DNA from: Chaetoderma sp. LZ-2023a
Taxonomy: Eukaryota > Mollusca > Caudofoveata > Chaetodermatida > Chaetodermatidae
Direction of reading: 5' to 3'
NCBI GenBank assembly: GCA_034401795.1
Contig: CM067370.1
Span: 102,676,028 to 102,740,027, forward strand
Length of the DNA stretch: 64,000 bases
Shown here: positions 11,244-21,287 of the stretch, one piece after another
How the letters are laid out: every line of letters begins with the position of its first letter
Position numbering within the stretch: the first letter of the stretch is position 1
Notes under the pieces: generated by a model
What the model saw: the letters and a program-made list of their open reading frames with translations, nothing else
Databases searched by the model: none
Told to the model about the DNA's origin: nothing
Made by a program: the position numbers and the translations under genes

Positions 11244-12229
11244 TGATCAAGTGTGGCAATCATGAATGCCACATTTTTGTGGTAGCATTGAGACACTAGC
11301 GTAGAGAACGAGACTCGGATAGGGATAAACACAGAAAATGAAAACAACAGCAATAAGACCAACTACGGCCTCCACAAATCAACATGTAACCAAATGCTAG
11401 GCGCATGATATAACAATGAGTGTAGGCAGCACACCACAGCCAACACGGGAACACCCATCTGCACCACAGCATTTCTGCAAATAAGAGCGAACGTTTTAAA
11501 TGTAATGTCACTGATATATTGACGGTTTTGAGGATACTTAGTTAAGCGCCAACAGTCAATTCATTCAAGAACAAACTAGATTATCAACTTCAAAGAAAAA
11601 TCCTTTGAGTTGGCCTTAGCAAGCCATACTACAACAAAAAGAGCCTGAGCCTATGCCTCTCGTAAACATGATGCTGATGAATGCATTCTATTGCCCAACT
11701 TTGGGAGTGGGTGTGGTGGTGGTGGTGGTGTGTGTGTGTGTGTGTGTGTGTGGTAGAACCAACATAAAGCCAACCACTATTAGTTATGCCTCTGACACCC
11801 TTCACTATTAGCTGTAGAGTTTCCATTGGTTTCATTGCATGGTCGGTCTCTAAAATAATATTCCCCAGGCCAGACGAAAAACGAAAACTGATGTCGTTCA
11901 AACAGCGTAGACATTTGTGTTGATAAATTATTTTTATATCTTTTGCATCAATAAACCACGCATTAGATCAATACATAAAATTAATCTAAACTTCATGATT
12001 ATGCGTTTGGGAGTCATATAAAGATAGATTTTATTTTTACTAAAACTGGTTCTAGCATCTAGTCTAAGATAACAATTTATTACGTGCAGGGGAGCGCAAT
12101 GGGGTTGGAGTGGGGGCTCCCCAGTCTCTCCTATCTTGAGATACAAATCTTGAAATCTAGATGTTCTGAGATGGCTTCTGCATTTTTGTGGATTACATGT
12201 AAATATGAAATTTTACGTTTAGATGCTCA

Positions 12230-12375
12230 AAAAGTTGGGGTGGGCTGGGGGCATACTCATATCTTTGCAACGGCCTCCAGCAAATATCCCACCACCTTGA
12301 TCCAAAGGTTGTGGCGTGGGGTTGCAAGTTATAAACTGCCATCATGCTTTATGCTTCACAATTTAATGGGGGAAA
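12230..12375 (+). repeat. Unit related to the ~190-bp 'B' array, in right arm
   Basis: Mirror of 4480-4625. CATCATGCTTTATGCTT and ATTTAATGGGGGAAA are shared with the tandem units near 18150-18190. Confidence 0.6.
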
Positions 12376-13192
12376 ATAATTCTTGTCTTGTCTTGTCTTG
12401 TTAAATCCTGTCTCTCGGATGCTTGTCCTTTAGATGCACCTCGATCCTTATCGAGTAGTATCCTAAGATGTAGAATCATCTGTACTCTTCAGTAGAACTT
12501 CTGCATAGTCGTTATAGTAGGTCACGATTCACATTTATTCGCAGTAATGGAAAGTCTCTGATCAAGTAATCGTAGTAATATACGCAACGCAAACAAAAAG
12601 GTTTAATTTGATTAGGGTTCATGACAGCCTCTTCCCATCATTGGGTCATGCATGTGCTCTTGTTTTCCAGGATCATCTTGCTCCGTGCATGGTGCACTAT
12701 GTGGCATATTTCCGTAGACACTTTGCTTATAACTTTGCTATTATGTAGGAGTCAGTTTGCTCGGTGGTAAATCTACCAGGATCTAGGATATCTTGCAGAC
12801 AGGTTTCGTTTGTTGATAGGAGACCAGAAGGCTTCAGGATGTTCAGAACTTAGTCTATATGCAGTGAGGGCATGTAGTTGAGGTTTTTCGGTTTCTTGTT
12901 GATCCTCCAAGCATGTTGTACATATGCACCAAAGGTTTAACATGGATTGTAGCCTTGTGCACTGCCGTGTTGTCTGTTTTACAGCCGTCCCATATCATGT
13001 GGGGCTGACCAATCCTACAGGTATCTAGATCCAGGTATTGGACTGTGGTCTTCTCTGCAGCTTCCTCCTTTAATTTCCTTTCCCAGTCTGCATTAACATG
13101 CAATGACACAGTTTTCTTCTAATGGCTTCTGTTTGGGAGGTCATTTATGAGACTGTAGGCAGAAGTCAGGTCATACTTTTGGAGAATATATA

Positions 13193-14849
13193 CACCTGTG
13201 CAAAAGTTAAGCACCACCCTATTTTTACGCACATGCGAGGGTATATTCATGTGCTATGAAGAAAGCAATAGCATAAACATTTATGTACCCATCCATCTTA
13301 GTGCAAGAGGTAATAATGCAACTAGAGGAATGCTGATTATGATGGTGGGGAAACACTGTATGTTTTTGTTTGAACTTGAAAACGAGGCCTGAATATGGTT
13401 ACGTTGACACAACTGACAACTATTGCCCTACAGTTGACACACGTGGCTAGATTGTCATTAATGGTGTCTGAAAACGAAGTTTAACATCTGTGCACGAGTT
13501 TGAGACTGTCATTATTAATACCTGGTATATCCACCTTGTGCCTGGATGACGGCCTGGACACGACGTCTCATGCTGGTCACCAACCGACTGATACGCCATT
13601 GTGGTATTCGTTGCCATTCAAGATGGAGTGCGTCTGTTAATTCCTGTAGGTTCTGCACAGGAGGATCCCTCCTTCTCACCATGTTTCCCAGAATGTCCCA
13701 GATATGCTCAATAGGGTTCATGTCAGGGCTCCTTGCTGGCCATGGTAGGGTTTCGATGGCATTCTGGCGGAGGTATTCATGCACAGCTCTAGCACGATGT
13801 GGTCGGGCGTTGTCATCCATGAATATAGGGTGGGTTCCAGGTGCATGATTTACAAAATGAGGGACCACAACTCTATCCAGTATGGAATCTTGATATCTTT
13901 GTCCATTCAGTGTTCCAGGTACAGTCAACAGATCCAGCTTACAATCGAATGAGATGCACCCCCATATCATAACGGAACCTCCACCAAATGGAACTTCTTC
14001 CATGATGTTACGTTGGTCGTACGCCGTGTGTCTGGACTTCCATACACGAGTTCGACCATCTGTGGCATGAAGCAGGAACCGACTTTCATCGGACCAGTGT
14101 ACCCGTCTCCAGGATCTCATGTTCCAGTGTCTTCTTTCGTTGCACCACCTCAGATGCTCCTCTTTGTGGTGTGCAGTGAGGAGAGGACGTCTGACAGGTC
14201 TCCTAGCTTTCATGCCAGCAGCATACAGTCTCCTTTTGATGGTAGACATTGACACTCTATTGCGCGTTTCCCATTGCTGGCTGAGCACTCTGCTGTTGGT
14301 GAATGGAGATCTCCTAACAAGGCGTACTAGGGCTAGATCATCACGGGCAGTAGTCTTCTTCGGTCTTCCAGATCTAGGCCTGTCCTTCACCTCGTTAGTT
14401 TGCCCATGTTTTGCAATCAAAATACTGATTACAGTATGGTTAATGTTCAGCTGTCTGCCAATCTCTCTGCATGACATACCAGTGGTATGCATGCCTATGA
14501 TTTGCCATTTCACACGATCACTTAACCTTCGTCTTGCCATAGCGTTTCACAATCAAGAGCTAATTCTCTCTGTACAAATAAACCACGGTCATGAACACAA
14601 AATTCCTAATCTTGTCGCCTAAATCTGTATGTAATGTTCTACACCTCAAACTGGCCTTTTACATAACTGAACACATGTGCTGTTTCCCGCCACGCACGGA
14701 CATCAAGCGGCGTGAAGTCATGCATGCATGTGCATTTCGTACTTGGAATTATGTCAGCTAACGCGGGGACAAAAAGTATGGCAGCCTAGTTGTACCATCA
14801 TGTTTCTACGTTCTATTGTTTTTGCTGGTGCTTAACTTTTGCACAGGTG
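13193..14849 (-). mobile_element. Tc1-like DNA transposon, copy 1 (1,657 bp)
   Basis: Terminal inverted repeats of at least 24 bp start CACCTGTGCAAAAGTT at the left; the right end is their reverse complement. A TA lies immediately outside each end (13191-13192 and 14850-14851), the target-site duplication expected for the Tc1/mariner superfamily. One intact transposase gene lies on the minus strand. It interrupts the LINE in the right inverted arm; the left arm has no such insertion, so it postdates the arm duplication. Confidence 0.95.
13515..14540 (-). CDS. Tc1-like transposase (DD34E), copy 1
   Basis: A 341-residue protein without internal stops, the usual length for Tc1 transposases. Residues 1-110 form the DNA-binding region with two predicted helix-turn-helix parts joined by a basic GRPR-like segment (RPRSGRPKK, residues 54-62). 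The catalytic triad is visible: Asp151 in HWSDESRF, Asp243 in FMDDNARPH and Glu278 in SPDMNPIEHIW, with 34 residues between the last two. Family members cut at the terminal inverted repeats and insert into TA. The start is the first ATG, giving MARRRLSDRVKWQI, and both copies share it. Relative to the copy at 30545-31570 about nine residues differ, including Ile for Arg near residue 40 in the first helix-turn-helix. Activity is possible but untested. Confidence 0.95.
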   Translation of the reverse strand: MARRRLSDRVKWQIIGMHTTGMSCREIGRQLNINHTVISILIAKHGQTNEVKDRPRSGRPKKTTARDDLALVRLVRRSPFTNSRVLSQQWETRNRVSMSTIKRRLYAAGMKARRPVRRPLLTAHHKEEHLRWCNERRHWNMRSWRRVHWSDESRFLLHATDGRTRVWKSRHTAYDQRNIMEEVPFGGGSVMIWGCISFDCKLDLLTVPGTLNGQRYQDSILDRVVVPHFVNHAPGTHPIFMDDNARPHRARAVHEYLRQNAIETLPWPARSPDMNPIEHIWDILGNMVRRRDPPVQNLQELTDALHLEWQRIPQWRISRLVTSMRRRVQAVIQAQGGYTRY

Positions 14850-15938
14850 TATATGTGGCTGTTATTACCCATGAGATGTTTGTGATTTTACAGTAGGCTG
14901 TCGCTCGATAATCTCCCTTTCAAAATTTTTTTGTCTATGGAGCATATTGACAAGGAGGCCAAGAACCCTCATGTGTAGTTGGCCTTCTGCAGGCAAGGCT
15001 CTGAGTAATAGTTATCTGGCTACATTGGCACATGTAAATGGAAGGTATTGAATGCGCTTTAAATTTGCTCTATAGAACTCTTCAACTTTGTCTATTTCTG
15101 ATTGCTTGAGGTTCAGACTTTCTAGGCCATATATGTGCAATGCCATAATATAGGTGTCATAGATATGCTTCGAAGCAACAGGATTCAATCCATTCAGGAG
15201 GCCGTGGAGGCCTGCACCCATTAGGGAGTATGTGGCACGTCTTGCTTGTTGGTTAGTACAGACAACATTTCGTACGGGACCAAGATGTGTTTCCTTCCTG
15301 GAGGATTGCAGAGGCTCTTCATTAAGGCTGAAGCTAGCTGGTTGTGCACCTTTAATCGCCATAGTAGTTGTCTTGGTGCTACTAAACAGGTACCTTTCAT
15401 TTGCGCCATCTAGCTGTGCCTCGTTGATCAGATGCTGCATACGTTGAGGATTGCTTGTGACTAGTGCCAGATCTTCAGCACACATAATACCACCTGTAGG
15501 AATTGTACCAATCTTAAACGTAGCTGGATGGCTTTCACACCTGCCAAGAAGACCATTACTTCTGCTATTAAATATGTCCGTTGATGACTCGCCACCTTGG
15601 TGGATTCCTTGATTTTTAGAGAATGTACTTGAGACACCACCCTTCCATTTGACAGCTGCACCAATATCAGTGTGCATGCTGTCAATGATGGACCACATCT
15701 TGCCTGCGATTCCATGTTTGTAGATGGCATTCATGAAGCTCTGATGATTTACAATATCAAAGGCCTTGCTCGCATCCATATATGTGATTTTTTGCTTGGT
15801 CTTATTATCCATAGCCTCAGCAATAGTTTCAGTGAGTACAAAGACTGCATTGATTGAAGAGCGCTTCTCTCTGAACCCAAATTGAAGCCTACTCCTTGAC
15901 TGGTTGAAGACAGGCAAATTGGACAATTTCCTTTTCAA

Positions 15939-16248
15939 GTACCCTGATAACATTTCCATATGGGGTTCACATGAGCCCCATATTGTTTCCCATACGGGTG
16001 CATATGGGTCCCATGCCATGTTGACCCACGGCCCATATGGGACCCATATGGGCAAGATTTAATTACCTTCATAGGACTTCTTAGGATTGAAATGTGGACT
16101 CGGGCTATTACTTAGCTTCTTTATTCACCTCCGCTTATGAGGCCCATCTGGGTAAATCCTGAATTTAAATCTATATGGACCACATCTGTGCATTCCCAGA
16201 TGCCAGATCCACCCTATATGGGCCCATATGAGAATGTTATCAGGGTAC
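15939..16248. mobile_element. MITE-like element with CCCATATGGG motifs, right arm
   Basis: Mirror of 2179-2523, about 35 bp shorter. Ends are GTACCCTGATAAC and TTATCAGGGTAC-like. It interrupts the LINE RT frame at the same codon region as in the left arm. Confidence 0.75.
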
Positions 16249-16709
16249 CTTGCCAAGAAGAGACCCGACGGTGATTCATCTATGCTATAGCTGTCCGGGT
16301 TTCGCACAGATTTGCCCTTTTACGTACTGGTGACCAGCCTGACCTTCGTAGTATCAGGAATTGTCCCAGTTGCAAGTACATGATTTGTAACCATATTCAG
16401 GATTTGGAGAACCCAGATGAGGCATACTGAACGTGCTCTGCAGATATGCTGTTTATGTCTGCGGCTTTACCATGTTTCAGCTTGGAGATATGCTTGGCTG
16501 CATCCTCTATCATGCCAGGTGTTTGAGGCGGTGCACACACTGTTATTTGTCTAATTAGCTGGCACCTGAACACCAAGGATTCCTTCATATCATTGTCATA
16601 GGATGAGTTCTTTCGGTGTTGCTAGATTTTCAAAGTATGATGCCCACGGTTTAGATTATGGTGCATTTTGGTCTGTACTCCCAAATGTGATACAGATTTA
16701 ACATGATAT

Positions 16710-16930
16710 AAAATACATGGAACATAAGTCTTGATCGAATCATAATTGTAATGATTGCCCAATTGAGGCCCGAACAAAGCCCCCACGAAAATCCACTCAA
16801 AGCCCTGTCCCACTTTGCCCTTACTCAGCCCAGTCAAAAGCTATAAACTACCGTTGTGCTTTAGACTTCGAAATTTAACAGGTAAAATAATTTTCAAATA
16901 AAATAAAAAACCCATTCAGGTCACACGTTT
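16710..16930 (+). repeat. 'B' unit (~190 bp), first copy
   Basis: Contains ATAATTGTAATGATTGCCC, GAGGCCCGAACAAAGCCC and ATAAACTACCGTTGTGC. The same order of words recurs in the units at 18010-18740. Confidence 0.7.
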
Positions 16931-16984
16931 CTCGATCAGGGCTTTATAGTACAACCACAATTTTTTAAATCCAAATATTGTACT

Positions 16985-17760
16985 TAAAATCTTTCAAGAA
17001 ATCAAGGCGGTTTACTCTGGTCATTACAGACATATATGCAATCCCAACCGAGATCTTGTCATAAGGAGTTGATATACCAAATTTGAAATGAATCCCAGCA
17101 GGCTAACTGAAGTTATCGAAAGGAAACAATTAAATATTTTATGATTTTTCAAGTAAACAAGGGGAATAACTCTGATGGATCTGAACACATTTCAGCGATA
17201 TGCAATCCCCACCGAGGTCTTGTCATAAGGAGGTGATATTCTAAATTTGAAATGAATCCATTAAAGCTAACTGAAGTTATCAAACGGAAACAACATTTTT
17301 TATGATTTTTCAAGAAATCAAAGGGGATAACTCTGGTGTGTCTGGATACATTTCGCCGATATGCAATCCCCACTGACAAATTGCCATAAGGAGTTGACAT
17401 TGCAAATTTGAAATGAATCCGTTAAAGCTAACTGAATTTATCGAGCGGAAACCACATATGTCACAATTTTTCAAGAAATCAAGGGGGATAACTCTGGTTT
17501 GTCTGGACACATTTCGCCAATAGGTAATCCCCACCGAGGTCTTGTCATAAGGAGTTGATATTACAAATTTGAAATGAATCTCTTCAAGCTAACTGAAGTT
17601 ATCGAGCGGAAACCACATATTTTACGATTTTTCACGAAATCAAGGGGGATAACTCCGGTGGGTTTGGACAAATTTCGCCGATATGCGCTTCCCACCGAGA
17701 TCTTGTCATACGGAGTTGATATTCTAAATTTGAAATGAATCCATTCGAGCGACGATGTTG
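16985..17760 (+). repeat. Tandem array 'A', ~161-bp units, about five copies
   Basis: Each unit carries CAAGAAATCAAGGGGGATAA, a TTTCGCC segment, ACCGAGGTCTTGTCATAAGG and AAATTTGAAATGAATCC. The ACCGAG anchor is at 17047, 17211, 17372 (as ACTGAC), 17533 and 17694, a spacing of 161-164 bp. Open frames across the array are by-products. Confidence 0.9.
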
Positions 17761-18010
17761 GGAAACTAATGAAACTTAGGGAACATATAATTCTTAAGAT
17801 TCATAATTGTACCATTAGCCCAACCGGGCCCCAAACAAAGCCTGAATCAGTTATCGAGCGGAAATCACGTAATATTTCACGATTTTTCAAGAATTCAAGG
17901 GGGATAACTCTGGTGTGTCTGGACACATTTCGCCAATAAGCAATCCCCACCGAGGTCTTGTCATAATGAGTTGACATTCCAAATTTGAAATGAATCCATT
18001 CAAGCAATGA
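17760..18010 (+). repeat. 'B' fragment followed by a sixth 'A' unit
   Basis: GGGAACATATAATTCTTAAG, CCCAACCGGGCCCCAAACA and then the A unit whose ACCGAG anchor is at 17949. The A spacing rises to 255 bp because of the inserted B fragment. Confidence 0.75.
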
Positions 18011-18760
18011 TGTTGGGGGACTAATGAAACTTAGGGAACATATAATTCTTAAGGTTCATAATTGTACCATTAGCCCAATCGGGGCCCGAACAAAGCCCAC
18101 ATGAAAGCCCGCTCAGACATTATTGAGATCTGTCAAAAGTCATAAACATTCATCATGCTTTATGCTTCAAGATTTAATGGGGGAAATAATTGTTCACAAG
18201 GTATGAAATACCGGGAACATAATTCTTGATCACGTCATAATTGTACTGATTACCCGATCGGGCCCCGAACAGAGCCCACACAAAAACCCACTCAAAGCCG
18301 TAGCCCACTTTGCCCTTACTCAGCCAAGTCAAAAGTTATAAACTTCGATCGTGCTTTAGACTTCGAAATTCAATGGGAAAAAAATATTTTCAAATGAAAT
18401 GAAACGCAGAGAACATAATTCTTAAGATTTAAAATTGTATCAATAGCCAAATCGGGCCACAAACAGAGCCCACACGAAAACCCGCTCAAAGCCCCAGGCC
18501 ACTTAGCCCTTTCTCAGCCCTGTCAAAACTTAAAAAGCTACATCATGAAATATTCTTTGAGATTTAATTGAGGGAATGATTTTCACATGAATTGAGACAC
18601 AGGGAATATAATTATCACGATTTGTAATTTGACCAAAAACCCAATTGGGCCCCGAACAGAGCCCAAACAAAAGCCCACTCAAAGCCCTAGCCCAGTCATC
18701 CCTAATCATCCCAATCAAAACCCTAGTGGGGCCCGATCGGGCATGCTGGCTGGGTAGTCA
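18010..18760 (+). repeat. Tandem array 'B', ~190-bp units, about four copies
   Basis: CGGGCCCCGAACA(G/A)AGCCC recurs near 18075, 18250, 18445 and 18645. Each is followed by CACTCAAAGCC-like and GTCAAAA(G/C)-like words and an AATTTAATGG-like end. It terminates in GGGCATGCTGGCTGGGTAG. Confidence 0.8.
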
Positions 18761-18769
18761 TACCGCATC

Positions 18770-21285
18770 GTGTAGAACTTACTAGATAATCAGTAGACTA
18801 TTCTTATACTGTGTTTCACTGATCTGAGTTTGTACCGCTTCCGTCCTGGACCAGCATTGCAGAGACCGCATCCTGCGGAACATCTACATGCAGAAACTGA
18901 TCCGGTCAACAGAGAACGTGTCAACTCATGTCACGAGCATAGTGACGTATCAATTTCAGTAACATGGTAGCCGCAATTAAGAACGGCTACTGGGTATTCA
19001 AGTAACTATACATGATATATTCAATTACACCGTCATTAATTACCTCTTAAAGATATTCATATAATTATACCTTAATTATCGTAGTTTCCTCTGTAAACGG
19101 TACCGATGACTAACAGGTACCGTCCCGGTCTCCAGACTGCTAGTTATAATTTCTTTATTACTGTTCATATTATCCATGTTTCATTGTAAGGTGTTTCACT
19201 AACCGCACCGTATTAGGTCTATCAACCTGTATTATTACTGTTCTGATCAATTTATGTACTATTGCTGTTCTGTACTAGGTTAGTTTAGTATATGGCAAGT
19301 AGCCATCAGTTGATATGTTTTGTTTATTTGTAGAAAACCTAGGACAGCAGTGCACTTAGGGGATACCATACAGCAACATTATATATGCATCACGTTTCCT
19401 GCCATCGTCAATATTTCACTAAGGTCACTGTCCGTGCTATTAACTCTGTTTAGACTGGCATGCTACCACCTAAAATCTGACTATTCAGCTCGATAGGATA
19501 GGTTTAATGTGATTAGAGATGGTTTCTTCGTTAGGAGACACATAGTGTACGCCTCTTTTCCGGTCGTTGCGGTAATATAGCCCCGCACCCCGGCAAGGTT
19601 GTGTAAAATTGGACAATTTACCTATAGGACCTCATATTTATAAAGTTATTGTCTCTCTTCATGTTCCACTAAGCCTTATGACGTCTTAATTGTTTGGATG
19701 CCCCTATCCGCACCGTGGGCTGATCCGACTCTGGGAAACTATGGGAGGTTTCCGAGCGGTGATGGCCAAGGTATGGTAACACATACACCGCCCCTGTATC
19801 TTAGGATACCTGGTAGTTAGTTACCCTTGCCAATGTAGGAAGCACTGTGAAAACATTGTTATTATTATTGCTCTTTATCTTTCTTAGGATATATATCCCG
19901 CTCCGCAGTGCATATTTGAACAACTTGGATATAAACCTAATGTGAGGTCAATAACTTAGCTCCATAGGATTGGTGACGGATGAGATATGTATCTCCACCG
20001 AATTCTGTACAAATGTCTGGGCAAGATAATTGAATCTCCCACGCCCTTGTGGGAAGGACATTTACGGTGGATATCCGTCTATCAAACCCCCACCGTAATG
20101 ACAGTACAGTTGAAATAAATTTGCTTGTGTAAAAAGGTAGCCATCGTCCTGTGATGTTTTATGTGGTCACGGAGCAAGATGTCTGGACTCTCATCAGGTT
20201 CGGATATCATGCAAAGTGACATGTACGCATACTGTCTTGAGCACTGAAGCTGTGGGGTATCTGCTCTCACCGACGGCCGTATCTAAAGCTAGGTAGGGTA
20301 TCCACCATTTGCGGCCTAAGCTAGTTCTAGTCTTTTTAAAACCTAAATGGTAGGTTAGGCATAGAAGAAGGCCCTCATAAATAAAAGCGGCACCTACTAA
20401 TTCAGTATTCTTGGAATTACATAAGACGGTGACTTGGGAATCCTACGAGAATTGCTTGTCTCGTCTTCACGTAAAACAGCACGCAACACTTTTAGTTATA
20501 GTTTCACTAGGATGGTCTTTTCTTGCAGCACTTTTTGGTTGAACATAGGATGGCCGCTTTTGTGTCCCTCTCTGTCCATCTGCTTTTGCGGTGGCAGCAT
20601 TTTCCTTCAACGGAGGCCCGCGCGAGGCACTTACCTCTCACAAGGATCCAGTGACGGCAGCCAGCGCGAGGCTACTACTCCTCACTCAAGGATACACCAC
20701 TAGGAGTAATCCCCGCGTGAGGCACAAAGCCTCTCGCCACTCAAGAGTTTCTTTCTCTTCTTCTTTTTCAGCTTAGAGGTATAATAACTTATATTAAGTT
20801 AATTAGTGATATTGTATGTGGGAGCCTCCTTTGTAGGGGTACCTCTGTGGACCGGCATGTCTGTGTGGTACCTCCGGTGACTCCACGTTTAAAGGTTCAT
20901 ATAGCTGTTCTATGTTATGTACTTGTATTATTCTTATAATATTATATCTCAACAATTGTATAAGAGATATATGTTAGTTACTCTTTAATTTTTTTAGGTC
21001 ACCATCTAAATCTTGTAATTTCATAGATCACAAAATCGTTATGAACAGGCAGACCGGTGACACAAACTCATGGGCAGATACTGTGCAATTTAATGTTAGT
21101 GGCAATGGTCGCATGGCCCCACTGGAATGATTGAGTTTCACCGGCCTTAGGAGCCAGTTTTTGTTCCCCGCAGGTCAGCGTCACTCGGAATCAGTTACCC
21201 CGAGACCGAGAGCTAGCCATCATCCACGTTCCTCACGCACATACAGTGCGGCGGACATCGTGGAATGACCCGACGTGACCCCGCG
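18770..21285. other. 2.5 kb without recognised genes or element ends
   Basis: Short frames occur at 20082-20270 (-) and 20434-20776 (+), but they show no domain, no splice context and no conserved partner in the window. The only local structure seen is a GCG(C/T)GAGGC word three times between 20617 and 20722. The stretch may be unique host sequence or a very old element. Confidence 0.4.
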
Positions 21286-21287
21286 AG

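Larger units (their letters stand above)
12855..16588 (-). pseudogene. LINE (family C) reverse transcriptase, decayed, in right arm
   Basis: Same remnant as in the left arm, read on the minus strand: 16588-16397 (palm start), 16055-15012 (MDASKAFD motif A, QGIHQGG, CAEDLAL, ARRATYSLMGAG) and 13109-12855 (C-terminal region reaching the first CPHC pair of the zinc knuckle). The MITE at 15939-16248 and the Tc1 element at 13193-14849 split it. It keeps about 45 bp beside the Tc1 site that the left arm has lost, so neither arm is simply the parent of the other. No function is expected. Confidence 0.85.
11285..16709 (-). repeat. Right arm of the large inverted duplication
   Basis: Inverted copy of 1714-5558. 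It is longer because a 1,657-bp Tc1-like transposon sits at 13193-14849. The LINE remnant, its nested MITE, the AAGAC run and the CAC/CA-rich stretch all occur in mirrored order. The outer end lies directly against a tandem array that starts near 16710. Confidence 0.9.

Noticed and set aside
13546..14622. Plus-strand frames of 79-167 codons over the Tc1 element (also at 30576-31652)
   Set aside because: They lie antisense to the transposase and are identical in both copies for that reason alone.
16985..18010. Regular repeats of 161 bp, considered as a CRISPR-like array
   Set aside because: The whole unit is repeated, with no short repeat-unique spacer alternation, no cas genes, and a eukaryotic context.
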